A stretch of DNA of 64,000 bases from Montifringilla adamsi (taxonomy: Eukaryota > Chordata > Aves > Passeriformes > Passeridae), in the NCBI GenBank assembly GCA_017590115.1, contig JAGGNK010010225.1, forward strand, positions 8,730,834 through 8,794,833, in the 5' to 3' direction. Within the stretch, counting starts at the first letter, position 1; each line of letters starts with the position of its first letter. The position numbers and the translations under genes were made by a program. The notes beneath the pieces are model-generated. The model did no database searches, was not told the DNA's origin, and saw only the letters and a program-made list of their open reading frames with translations. Below are positions 49,864-62,397 of the stretch, one piece after another.

Positions 49864-50060
49864 GTCCTCACTGGCAGTGCTGTTGCTTTCTGCTGCATTC
49901 CGCTGGTTCAATTCCGCGCAGTGCCACCCCTTCAGACTGCTCTGCCGTGCTACACCCGCCCCTGCATGGCTCCATTCTGCTTGGCTCCTCTTGTCTCAGG
50001 CTTGAAGCCTCAAGACAGTTCCTGACAAGGACTATCCTCTTGTTCAAAATTAAAACAAGA

Positions 50061-53000
50061 GCTTGGTCCCCTTAATAAGGAGATGCACATTAATTTCTTT
50101 AGAATCTTCACTGACTCTTCAGGAAAATTATTACAGAATAAACAATGGAAAGACAAGTATCAAAATAATCTGTGTTCTGTACTAGTTTAAAGCCTATTCA
50201 TAAGGTTCCTGTGATGTTCTTCTTTTTAAATATGACCTTTTTTTTGCCCTTGTTAAAGTTCCTGGTAACTGAATTACAGTTCCAACTGTAAGTAATTTCT
50301 TTACCATAGTCCAGGTAACTCTTGTGGGTAGCTGGAGAGCACCAGCAGAGGTGCTTAACATTGAATGTTGGGGACAAGTGCTAAAACAGTGCTGGATTTT
50401 GCTATACTTTGTTTTGGAAATTGGAAATTTGCCAATTTGTGAGAACACTCTAATTTTGGAATATAGCTATGAAAGCTGAGAGTCTGAGGCCTCTTATGGT
50501 CATTCTAAAAAGCTGGCAAAATACTCCACTAAATGTCTTGTAATATGAAAGACAAGCTCTCAAAGGGGGCTGACAACAGATGGCGATTCATATCACAACA
50601 GATAATTTCTTTGAGCTCTTTAGTGACCTATTCAAAAAACACCAAAATATATACAGGGGTGTGATAGGGGTGAGTTCAAGTTTGTCAGGGAGGAAGAAAA
50701 CACATCTATTTTCTTAAATAGCACCTCAGAGCAGTTATTTTTCTTATGAATATTCTTTCAGAACTCTTGCTGCAATATGTTTTACAGTGTCTGTAGTTCT
50801 TTCTTGATTGTAACAAGAAAATTAAACCTGTTAAAAAAAAGAAACTTGATTAGATTCCATTCCACTTACACAGAAATGGTTAAGAAGAAAAGAGCCAGAG
50901 CACATACTGATCTTATAGCTAAAGCCAAGAATAATTTTGCCTGTGACCTTCAGGATCCAATTCAGAGAGGCATAAAATGGTGCCCCTGGAGAGCGCAGAC
51001 ATCCTATGGATTTGTAAGTGGTTTGGGTTGAATTCAGTCTGTGTCTACATTTTTTATTGTGCAAATTGAAGTAATCTCTTTTGAGATTAGGTCCATAAGC
51101 CCCTGCAGCCTTACCATGTATGTCTGCTCCCAATTTTGCCCTCTCCATCTTCAACTCACAGTGTCTTCTTCTCCTATTCAATTTACCACCCAGAGACAGC
51201 GCACCTCTTGGCTGTTCAGTTCCTTGCCTTTGGGAAGTCACAGAAATGCCTTCTGAATATTTTGTTGAGGAGAAATCCTCTCTAGCAGCAAAGTGTTGTT
51301 AAGCAGTTCACTGCCCGGAGCACAGGGAGCAGCTGCCCTGTCATAAACTCTCTCCATGGCAGGAGAGTGGGTGTGTGACTCCTGCCCCTGCTCACGTGCT
51401 AGGAGAGCATTGTACTGCAGCACAGAAACAGGGATTTTCTTCTGTGCTCCAGGCACCTCGGTCCCCACAGGGCTGAACCGACCCCAGGCAGCCTGCAAGG
51501 TCACTCTGGATCTCCGTCACAGCTCTGTCCAAGGCTCTCCACTGTAACAACAGTGATTCTTCTGATGCACAGAAGGGCTGTGGATTTGCTGTGGGTCAGC
51601 AGCTGGAGGATTAGTTGAACTATGTAGCCTGCCCGAGCATCTCCTGTGCTGTGTATCGTGAAACATAACTAAGCCTTTCTGGAGTTTCATCTACCACAGG
51701 GAGTGCAAACTATATACAGTTGATTTTCGTGGGCTGGGGGTTTTTTTCTGGTTTGTGTCAGGAGATAGACAGTAGGTTGAAGAAAAATGCTAAGCACAAA
51801 AACTCCCCTTTTGGAAACATCATCTTAGGGAACACTCAGCTTTTCTTCTCCATTTTCTTCCTGTGCATGCACCCTCCTACATTTACACCTGGTTTTGTGA
51901 TAACTGGTACTCTCAAGTACTCAGCAACCTGGAAGGTGAATCCAATTTAAACCAGAATGAGCAAATTGCAGGTGAAAAGACAAGTAAAATTATTTAATTG
52001 AAAGACTTGTCAGAATCTACTGGAAAATTAAAGGGTGCAATTAATTCTTTCCATAAAATATTGCATATAATCATAAATAAATACACTTTATCTAGCTCTC
52101 TCTTGTCATTACACTTTTCTGGCAAAAAGTTTGTTCAAGAAGATGGAATGGATTTTCCCTTCTGCCTGTAACAAAGTCCATGGCAGAATCTGGGTCTTAG
52201 AAGTCTAAGCCTAGTGATTTATCCACACATAGACAGTACAGCCTCTACACATATGTTGAGAAGAGATTGTAACATTTCATAACATGCAGAAAGGGAAAAA
52301 AGGAGACTTACACGTGTTTGCAATAATTAACTGGTATTTAATTCTGAATCCAGGCCTGTTCATTTTTTATATGGCTGATTTTAAAATGTTGGCAGATATC
52401 TGGTCTTCTCACTGCTCAAAGATCAAATACAATTGTTGAGCAGTAACAAAAAAACATTCTCCATGAAACCTGAATCTTTGGAGACTTTACAAATGGTAAG
52501 TGTGTGGAAATGAAAAAATGGGCTGTAATTGCTGTGGAACTTTCATTTCAGCATTAGTTACATAAAACAGAAGCGTGTGCTTGTGTTGACAAAAATGAAA
52601 ACTTTTTCTGCCAAACCCTTTGGCTCTTAAATTTAAAATGAACTACAATATGATAGATGCATACTGTCTACACTCAGTGTGTTAAAGAGAAGGGAAAAAC
52701 TGTTGTCTTTAAGAAAAAAGCCATAAAATTAAGAGTAAAGAAATATTACTCCAAGAAATTTGGTACAGAATTTGATCACTAATGCAGTGCAAACTTGGTT
52801 TTTGAATATTATAACTTAAACTGGTTTGAGAGAAGTCAAGCTCAACACAGTTAATTGTAAGCATGTTTTTGTAGTTTGCACCATTGGCTGATTCATTTTA
52901 CAATATGTTTTACCTGGTAGAATCTTCCAGTATAGATGAGGAAGAAATGGAAAACATGAAGATTTAAGGATATGCTACAACCATGTTTTAAGTCACTAGT

Positions 53001-56000
53001 ACTGACAATAATATGAATCTTACTGTACCTGATGAGTCCACAGATCAGCTGGTGCTATAGGAACTGAATAAAATTAAAGGATAGGCTAATCCAGAGTTCT
53101 TTCTCTGACACCAGCCAGAAGCAGATTTCTAGGAAAGATGTGGGAGCTGAGCAATGGCAGTCCCAATCTGCAGCCACTGATCGCTCGAGGACCACGTGAA
53201 TCAATTGTGATGTCTGGCAGTCCCTGCATTCCCCGTTTGGCTCCCTATCCATTTCAAGCATTCACACAACTGTGAGACAGAGATTCATATCCTACCTGTC
53301 AGTTAGATGAAGAAGCTCTTCCTTTTTTTTAAACTTCACTTCTTATTAGCTTCACTAGTTACTCTGTAGTGCCTACACTGAAAACAGAGAACAAGCAACT
53401 GCTATCCACACTCTTTGTGCCTGTCATGATTTAGTGGATGCATATTGTATTTCAAATGTCCCCTTGCAGACTGAGGAGACCTGCTTTGCTCTGCCAATAT
53501 GTGGACACTGCCTCTTGTTTCTCTTCCTATTCCTCTCTGCACCTTAACACTTTCAGGTGGAAGAGGGAGCAGAGGGTGGAAAAATAAACTTGTGCAGTAT
53601 TAAGCTTTTGTGGGAATACATGACAGAGGTGGAAAACAGTTGCAAAATTGTCACATGTGGACACCTCAGTAAAACAAGAAAAAACTTGCATTGAACAATT
53701 ACAAATTACAAAGGTAGACATACTGGAACATCAAAGTATTTGAGATAAAGTCATATTAATGCATATTTTAGGAATAGGCTTATACATTTGTATTTTGAAA
53801 ATGGGTTTCGCCAAGTATTGTTTATTAAACCAAACTAGAACAGATCTAGATATATTGGTCTAGCAACAAACCAGAATTCCAAAACCAAAATTCCCCAAAC
53901 AAATTCAAACCTTTTTGCCTAAGAAAGTATAGATTAATTTCAATGATGCAAATGCCCATCAAACAAAAATTATTATTTGCAACGTAATTTTAAAAGCCTA
54001 AATGCTAAGCTAAATGTATGTGATGAGCTCAGAGGAGGTAGTGCAGAATTTCAACCAAAAAACTTGAATAAATAAAAACAAATGCCTGGCAACTTTCTAA
54101 GCAAGGTCTTTTAAAGACGAAATACAGGTAGCAAACTGACAAATCCTAATCAGATAGTTCTGGTTTGCCCCATTGCATTACATTAGATTAGACCATCTGC
54201 AAGCTGCTAAATAGATTGGGGCTAATTATTCCTGGACCAGCTCTTTTTCAGGAAGAAAACCTTGATTTTATTGCAGTCTTTGTTAAATTAAAAATGCAGA
54301 TGCCTGCTCTGTGAAGCATGTGCTTGGATTCTCATTCGCTGCTTAGGCACAGGTCTTTGAAAAGGAAACTTGGTGAACAATTTGAATATAGCACAGAAGC
54401 AGCATAGACCCTCTGAGTATTTAATGCTAATTCTTGATAAATATATGTGTGTGCAAACCTGATAGATGAGTAGGTACACATTTTGTAATCCTTAGATCCT
54501 CCCTTTTTTCCCCAAATATAATCCTCAGTGTATGTTCATTTTGCAGTTCTACTACTGAAAAAACTTAATCATGTGTACAACAGGCTGAATTCAAAGCTTA
54601 ACTACACTAGGATTTTGTTTGGGTGGTCAAATACAATAGAAATCAACCCATCTTCTACATTCTCAAGTTAGCAGTGATTTTAAATAGAAAAAACATCCAT
54701 AAATTAAGAAGTAACAGAACAGTAGTTTATCCTTGCTGACCATAGAACTTCTTAGATTTAGATTTTAGAACATCTTTCATTGTTGTCATAGTTGCTGTTC
54801 TGTCAAAATGAATGTTTAAATTTTTTATTGTGACTCTGCATATTTTCACAGCCTTTGTAACCCTAATGTGTTAAATAAACACTTCTTGTCCAGCCACTGA
54901 ACAAGCTAACATGCCAAATGATTTGTGGCTTTCCACCTGAACTGTTGCTCATGAAATTGGGATTTAATGCCTGCAGGCCTACCATGTGGCAAAAGAGTTT
55001 CATCTTACATTGCCTACTGTGCCTCCAAGACTTCAGCAACACTCAAGGCTTCCAAAAGTAGTCTGAGTAACTAGAATGCTTCCATGGTTTACACTAAGAA
55101 GTTTCACTTCTACCTTTATTGAATGAAAATGTAAAAATTAACATTGTTTCCCTGTTCATTTCTTTCTCCTTTCACCCAATGAAGTAGATGTGAATATCCC
55201 ACTGCTGCTACTGGCACAGATACAACTTAATTTAATTAGGTTACTCATATGTACCAAAACCAGAAATGCTAACGCCTTCTTCTGTAGTTTCTGGTTGAGG
55301 GAAACATGTGGCAAGCAAAAATGCAGTAAATGTTGAAAATAACCTGAAACAAGATGGGACCAATTTTCCTGCCATCATACTGATTGGAAGTGATCTTCTA
55401 TAAATCACTTAGATTGGACTCCAAATTAAGTCTCAAGATCTGCTTTGGACTCCAAATAAATGCCTACACTTGTTGATCTTTAATACAAAAAAACTGTAGT
55501 CCTCTTTAGGCACTTCATAGGCATTACTGTAAAATAATATTTTATTAATAAATTATTCAGTTCTGAATGATAAAACTGTGCAAAAGTAGGATCCATGCAA
55601 GTCTCGTTCATTGAGGGGGACTTCTTGATAGAGAGAGCAAGCAATCTCTCTCACCTCCCCCTCCAAGATTTTAGCTTCATTTATTTAAAGATGATGGTTT
55701 TAACTAACTTCAAACAAACTCTTGGTGAACTCAGCTGTGTTTTGAAGCCCCACATCTCCCAGCTAACTGCTGAATTGCCAGGAACTTCTCTGCTCTGGAA
55801 CAAGACTGGGAGTGATGCAGCTGATACCACCACTACATCCAACCCAAGGGCAGCCACAATGCACAGCTTATGAAGCTGCTCCAAACATGGAATGTGCTGC
55901 CAGTGGTATGTGCAGAATGAAGAACTACATTCATTCTGGCTGGTGAGGGTCAAACTGGGCAGGCACAAGCCCATGGTGTATGGAAAATAGCTGGGGAGAC

Positions 56001-56639
56001 AATTTCATTTGTGCTGGCAGAGAAAAAAGAGGGCTTTTAATAGCACACATTTCTGTTTTGTACAAGTAAGTGGCAGTAAATAAAAGGGTCTTTATTGCCT
56101 GGTGTTCATAGCTGACACAAAATAGACATCGCCTGTGCAAGCATTGATTTCAACTCAGTGTTCACTTCTCTGGGGTGTGCTGTGGAGAGAGGAGTGAATC
56201 TGTCTTGCATGCTCATCCTTAGGAGAAGCAGGATCCTCTTCCATTGCATTAACTCTTGCAAAAAGTAGAGGAGCAAAGGACAATAAAGAAACCTTTTCCA
56301 GTGCTAATGTAGACTGAGTGCCAACAAAGGAAGCACATACTTTTGGCCTTTTAAAAAATTGGCCTTCTATTTTAAACAGTACAATTGGCTTCAATTTTAA
56401 AATGCTTGATTGGTCAGGATGCTGTTTCCTGCTGGATATGTGAGTGAGCTCCCATGAAATTCTCAGTGTTTTTATCACTCTGAAGCCATTGTAGTAGGTT
56501 CAAGGTATATTCTTTGGAGAAATGCATACTTGAAATAGATTTTGAATTGAAGAAAACTTGAATATATCTTTGGAATGTTTCACGCAGCTTTATCTAAGAA
56601 TACTAAGTTTTCATAGTTTCAGTATGTAAATAATGTTTA
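50061..56639. other. Unique AT-rich non-coding stretch
   Basis: No gene is supported. Frames up to 136 codons (50831-51241 minus) have no recognisable domain. A moderately GC-rich patch lies at 51300-51545. A 15-base word (ttggactccaaat...) repeats at 31-base spacing near 55414 and 55445. Otherwise I see nothing structured. Confidence 0.65.
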
Positions 56640-56920
56640 CAGAATCCCAGGATCAATAGGTTGGAAGATACTTTCAAGACCATCGAGTCCAACCCATGCC
56701 CTAACACCTCAACTAAACCATGGCACTGAGTACCACATCCAATCTTTTTTTAAACACATCCAGGGGTGGTGACTCCACCACTTCCCCAAGTGGACCATTC
56801 CAGTACTTTATCTCTCTTTCCACAAAAAACTTTTTCCAAATATCCAACCTATATTTCTCTTGGCACAGCTTAAGACTGTGTCCTCTCATTCTGTCAGTTG
56901 CTGCCTGGGGAAAGAGTTTA
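56640..56920 (-). mobile_element. CR1 LINE, short diverged 3' fragment
   Basis: Minus-strand copy. The left end (agaatcccaggatcaatagg, then ttggaagatac) is the CR1 3' end. It is followed by gagtccaaccc, aacacatccaggggtggtga and the ORF2-terminal block ending near cagttgctgcctgggg. The minus-strand frame at 56973-56713 carries YRLDIWKKFFVEREIKYWNGPLGEVVESPPLDVFKKRLDV-like sequence typical of the CR1 ORF2 terminus. It is about 280 bases long and 5'-truncated. Confidence 0.93.
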
Positions 56921-58884
56921 AGGACTGCACAAAATCTGGTTGCAAACTTCTTAACACATGAATTATGTAACATTGGTATTTATTAATTTCATATTCGAGG
57001 CTGATTTTTTACAGCTACTGGGAACTGCAGATGAGACTGCAAGCCAAGACAATCATTCTACTAACTCAGAGCTTTTCCAAAATCAGTCTGAGGCTCCTGA
57101 TCTCTATTCACCCCTCAGCTCTTGGTTGCATTTCACCACACACTGTTTCCTGCAGTTGCCAACGATCTGCATGAGGAGTGAAGCTGTCTCTTCTCAATTC
57201 ACTCTCCAGCTTTACCCGTGCAAGGCAGGTTGCCCTTTGAGTTTTGGAGCAGAGCTCACTGCTTCCCCAGCATATCTCAGCCAGGAAACAATAATTCCAC
57301 ATCAGGAATCCAGCTGCTCTCCCAAATGATACTGCACTGCATTACCACAAAGCCACAGGGCTGTTCAAAACCCCCACTATCAGCCAACTTCCAGTCCCAT
57401 GCCAGAGATCAGGATACAAGAGCACACTTGGCCTTTTCTGCTCTGTGCTTCCAGCAGTTCGCTCGCCCAATTATGCTGGGGTCTGTCCACATCTGTTTCA
57501 CAGTACTCCTCTCATTGGCTTAATTGAACATGCTTCCCGATATCCCAGACAAACCACAAGGAACCATAGCATAAAGCTAGCTAACAAAGAAAGAGGAAAG
57601 AAAGACCAAGAAATAGCAGCATTTTGGCAAAAATAAATCTTTAATTCTGCATCATGGAAATAAATATAAACTTTCTTTTTGCAGATGTTGCTAATTACAT
57701 ACACAAGTTTGATTTTTTTTTTTCTTAAAATATCTGCAGTCTTTAAATCTTTGACTTGCCCTTCGCAATGACTTTTTTTGGATTAAAGGAAGGACGTCAG
57801 TGAGAGCTTGGTTTTAGTGGGATCCAGAACAAACATACTCCCTTTAATAATTCATTCATTCTCTAATAATATCCTTTGGGGAGACTGGCTACTTCCACTG
57901 ATTGTTTTAGTATGTATTCCAAACAATAGGCTTACCCACTTAACAAATTAGGTTAAACTTCAGAAGTCATCACTTGTCGGGCATTGTTTGGTGTTCATCT
58001 AAGATATGAGACAATGCCTCTCTGTGTTGGAAAACTAGCAAGAGAAATCCTTTCCCTTCAGCTCTTTCATGTGCAGTGCTGCAGAAGCGCCTCCAGGACT
58101 TTCCAAAGCCTTCCTGACAGCAAGCCACCAGAGACATTTGTTTGGATTCAGTCCATAGCTGAGCTCAGTAAATAACAGTATTTATGTCCATCATGACCTT
58201 GGCATCTCTGCAGGAGGTATGTTGTGGAGACCTGACCACTTTTCACCCAAGCAGTGTTGATCACAGCTATTTTAAAGGTTCATCCAGGAGATAACAGTTG
58301 TCAGAAGTATTGGTGGGAAGGAAAGGATAGAGAAATGGAAATGAAAAATATAGCTGGAGGCACTTATTTCAGCTAGTGGAAAAGGAATGTTACAGAAAAA
58401 AAAAGAAAAAGAAGCCTGAGTTTCCTTTTAAAGTGTGTTACTTACAAAAAAGAAAAATGTGGCTTAAAGTGAGCAGAAGGTAAATATAATCCAGAAAGAA
58501 AGGTTGCCCTGCACAGCATGTCACTGACCTGTGGGATACACCAGGGCACCAGGTCAGTCAGCTGCTGTCCATTCCTTCACAGAGAGGCTGACTGTGGTAA
58601 ACCTGCTGTCAGTCCCTACATCTGGTAAACCTGACACATGGTGGGAGCCACAGCTTCTATCTGCTGTTACCTCTGACACAGATGTTTTGCCATATGCAAG
58701 GGATCATGTAATCTCTCCTTCAAGCCTTAAGCAAGCCTAAAACAGAGACCAGACAATTTTAGTCAGGATTATTTTGATTGGGACTGTACATAACAGGAAT
58801 AAAACCACTAAGATATACCTCAGTGATGTCATTCAAGCAACTTGATGTTTGTTTGTCTTATTTAAATTCCTGGCTTATTTAAAT
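56921..58884. other. Unique non-coding stretch
   Basis: Nothing recognisable except a T-run near 57713-57724 and an A-run near 58397-58406. No supported gene. Confidence 0.65.
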
Positions 58885-59476
58885 CCACAATCATAGAATC
58901 ATTTAGGTTGGAAATGACCTTTAGGATCATTGAGTCCAAATGATAGCCTAGAACTGCCAGGTCCACCTCTAAACTGTGTCACTAAGTGCCACATCTCCAT
59001 ATCTTTTAAATATCTCCAGGTATTTAAATGGTCCACCACTTCTCTGGGCAGTCTGTTCCAGTGCCTGATCATCCTCTTCATCACTAAATTTTTACTAATA
59101 TCCAATGTAAACCTCCCCTGGCACAACTCAAGTCCAAGAACTCCTCTTTTTCTGTCACTTGTTACCTGGGAGGAGAGACCAACCCCTACCTCACTACAAC
59201 CTCCTTTCTGATACCTGTAGAGAGTGATAAGGTCCCTCTGAGCTTTCTCTCCAGCCTAACAACCCTGGTTCCCTTGGCCACTCCTCACAAGACTTGTGAT
59301 CCAGGCCCTTCCCTAGCTCTGTTACCCTTCACTGGACACACTCCAGCCCCTCAATGTTTTTCTTCTACTGAGGGGCCCAAAACTGGACACAGGATTTGAG
59401 GTGCAGCCTCACCAGTGCTGAGTGGAGAGGAACAATCTCTTCCCTAGTCCTGCTTGCCACGCTGTTTCTGGTACAA
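58885..59476 (-). mobile_element. CR1 LINE, 5'-truncated, about 0.6 kb
   Basis: Minus-strand copy with a well kept 3' end (tcatagaatcatttaggttgg, 58890 on). It then passes through gagtccaaatgatagcctag, ctgggcagtctgttccagtg and the cctcaatgtttttcttctac segment. It runs in parallel with the copy at 6629-7345 almost throughout and so belongs to the same subfamily. The ORF2 C-terminus ([20 protein letters not shown] on the minus strand at 59126-58899) is frameshifted soon after. Confidence 0.95.
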
Positions 59477-61589
59477 TCACACGGGGTGGCTACAACCTAA
59501 AGGCAGTGCCTTTCCTACCCACAACACAGAGTCAAAGAGGAAGATTGAGTCACAACCAATGTGACAAGGACACCACATCCCACCTCTACCTTTGTTTTGT
59601 TTCCAATGCCAGCTGCAGGTGAGGCCCTGGGCTCTGCTGGGGCAGCCTCTCCCAGCGGTGCTTTGCAGCAGAGCCCGGAGCAGGGGAGCTGCAGATGCTC
59701 ACCCACCTGACCGTGCCAGCCATTGTCTCGTGCCTCAGGTTCCTGCAGACCGGCAATTAGAGCAGAAATCTGGAAATCCACAGCGTGGTTAGCAGCTTCT
59801 GGTCATGGTGCTGATTGGATTAGGGAAGAGAGTGCTGTCTGGAAGGATACAGCACTGACTGCTCTGGGGATTTCAACTGATCCCCCTGCCAAAGGAAAAT
59901 GAGTGTGGTGGCTGTGGTTTGCTTTCTGTTAATATTATCTTAGAGTTTATGTCCTATGGAAATTGGCATGGCTGGCAAATCCTGGGAGCGAGGCCCAAAA
60001 CTCATTTAGCATAAAGTCTGAACTTTTTCTCACCCTCTGGAGCCCCAGTTTTCATACTCAGTGTCAACATGAGACAGGGTAATGCAACAATGCTTCTCCT
60101 CCTGCATTTTCTTCCTGTCTTGTGTGAATGTCAGAAATCAAGGAACATAGAGGTTTTTTTTTTAATAAATCTACTAATCTTCTCATGGAAATAATTATAC
60201 ATTTTAAACGTGTATCCAGAAAAGAGGATCTCATATGTTAGAAAGTCAGATACAGAAATTTACTTCTCAGAAAAATAATTCACAGGTAAAATGAGTTAGA
60301 TAGAAGTAATTTTGTTTTTAAAGGTAAAATTTATGAGTTGAAAGTTATACTCTGGTTTAGAGTCTTTTTTGTATTTTAATGTCAAAATACAAGAAAACAT
60401 AAATAATATGTGGTCTAACATATATGTTGTTAGAAAAAAAAAAAAAACCTAGCAGAGAAATTAAAAAAAATCTGTCATTCTGTAATGAAAGTCAGATTTT
60501 GTCTTATTTTACTTTACTTTTCTTTAAACAGTAAAGATTAGTTAACAAATTTTATGTATAGTTGGAAGAATGATTCAGATGTCATTGAGTACTTGAAGTA
60601 TCTAGTTGTGCTGAAGCTGTATGCAACCTAATAAACACTGAGTTAGCTGTACTCAGTTTTTGACATGATTAATCCATTCAAAAAGTTTTAATAGAAGGAG
60701 CAATTATTTGCAAATGTTTAGTTCATAAAGTGTAGGTTTTTAAAAAATTTATCTTATCGTATGAGAAATTTTCAAAAGTCACTAATATCCTGTTCTCAAA
60801 AGCAATCTTGCATTGCATAGATTACTCATAAAAAGAGAGAATGTCAATCTTTATATTGTTTAAAGGCACTTGAAACCATTTTCCTAATTGCCATTTCAAA
60901 ATCCCCTACTAGCCAATCAAAGAAATTCAGAAACTTCAATCTTTTTTTGTACTATATGGTGTTTTGGAGATAAGAAAAATATGCTCTATACTTCAGCAGG
61001 CTGTAAAAGACATATTCAATACTACACCTTAAAAAGCAGCTCAGGAGGAAGAGTAACCTATTGAATCACAGGGATTCTACCCCTGATTAACACTGAAGGA
61101 GCCTCTCTGTATAAGGCGAAGAAGCACTGAATTACTTACTAACACCTCCCAAAAGCAGTGAAAGATTTGACTATTCTCCTAAACAAAGAGGTTGTAGGAA
61201 AGGATTGGATGGATGAGAGAGTTTGAATTACTAAAGATGGGTCCATCAAGGTGTATTTAGAGTTGCTACAGCCAGCTGACTGTACTGAATTGTGGCATTC
61301 ATGTGAGATTTTAGGCTGAAAAATAAATTTCAGAGAGGGTGTAGCACTACAATTTGGGCTGATAAAAACTGGTGAGCTGCAATCCCTGCAGCTGGAGAGA
61401 TGCAACATAATTCAGGGTTAGTGGACACTTGTTTGCAGATTCCCTTTCTGTAGTCCTAGATAGGCAGGGGACACAGGCTTCCAAATCCAAGTTGCTGCAG
61501 ATCCTGCGAAATTTGTTGAGCTCACCTTGGAGCAGTGATTAAAAATGACACTAATTCACTGTCTTCTGAATACAGCTGAGTTTTAGGAA
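59477..61589. other. Unique non-coding stretch
   Basis: No gene is supported. A moderately GC-rich patch at 59610-59710 gives opposing open frames (59515-59781 minus and 59592-59792 plus) without family features. An A13-15 run lies near 60434-60447. The rest is strongly AT-rich. Confidence 0.65.
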
Positions 61590-61816
61590 CAGAATGTTTA
61601 GGGTTGGAAGGGACCTTAAAGATCATGTAGCTCCAACCCCTGCAGGGACACTTGCCACTAGACCAGGTTGCTCAGTGCCCCATCCAACCTGGCCTTGAAC
61701 ACTTCCAGGGATGGAACATCCACAGCTTCTCTGGGCAATCCTCATTATCCTCACAGTAAAGTGCCTCATTACTCTCACAGTAAAGAATTTTTACCTAATA
61801 CCTAATCTAAACCTAG
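61590..61816 (-). mobile_element. CR1 LINE, short 3' fragment with internal duplication
   Basis: Minus-strand copy beginning with gggttggaagggaccttaaa and gatcatgtagctccaacccc at its 3' end. It continues through accaggttgctcagtgcccc, ccaacctggccttgaacact and the tctaaacctag block, then ends. It matches the 13.5 kb copy's subfamily in antisense. A 24-bp tandem duplication (61740-61763 and 61764-61787, each ending in cacagtaaag) arose inside the element after insertion. Confidence 0.93.
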
Positions 61817-62346
61817 ATTTTTCAAGTTAAGGTGTCTCAAGAATGAAAGGTGGAAAGAAGAACCCAAAGCTACAAAGGTAGCACTGAAGAAGAAAGGTGG
61901 AAGTCCTCCCTCCTTAAAATTTTGAAGTTATTTAAGTAATCAGAAAAGATTTATTACCTCACATGTTGTTATAAAGTGAAATTTTCATAGATTAGACTGG
62001 TGATATATGTATGAAGAGTTAAATCTCTTCAAGTTTAATCTTTCTTATCCCCAGTGTCCAAACTGCTGACAAGCTAGTCTGATACAAAATAGTCATGGAG
62101 AAAAAAGACCTTTTATTATTTAAATATAATGTCAGTATTGAAAAACAGAGGGGATAAGATACACTATACATAAAGATGAAAATATATTTTAAATCTCAAT
62201 GTCTTCTTATATATTCTCCATAATCTAGAAAGATGGTACCATGGTCCCACTAACAGCAGCTGAGAGCCAGGACAGACCATGCATGTTCTTTCCTTGTCAG
62301 TTTAACAGAAACAGTTAAATAGAAGATCAAAGAACCTCAGATGAGG

Positions 62347-62397
62347 GAAAACAAACAAACAAACAAACAAAAACAAAACAAACAAACAAAAAAACCC
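62347..62397. repeat. AAAC microsatellite
   Basis: About ten AAAC units, some with extra A, ending in aaaaaaaccctg. It is similar in pattern to the repeat at 32340-32413. Confidence 0.9.

Larger units (their letters stand above)
49108..50060 (-). mobile_element. Minisatellite-rich block, probable LTR-derived repeat
   Basis: This block differs in composition from its flanks and is built of nested repeats. Its left part (gtgagttgagataacaatttactgaaag) resembles the gttgagataagg...cactcactgaat part of the LTR at 42.75-43.6 kb, which suggests a related LTR family. Inside are a 54-bp tandem duplication, about five units of roughly 60 bp, and an aatgaaggatcaa array. I cannot name the family or place its ends precisely, and no viral genes are visible. 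A host-derived minisatellite is the alternative. Minus orientation is inferred from the resemblance. Confidence 0.45.

Noticed and set aside
50831..51241. 136-codon minus-strand frame
   Set aside because: No family resemblance, overlapped by several plus-strand frames, and no splice or promoter context.
54026..54045. let-7-like word (gaggaggtagtgcag)
   Set aside because: The match breaks right after the seed, and no stem-loop partner is present.
59592..59792. Opposing GC-rich frames suggesting a small gene
   Set aside because: Short, unlike any family, and both strands are open because of local base composition.
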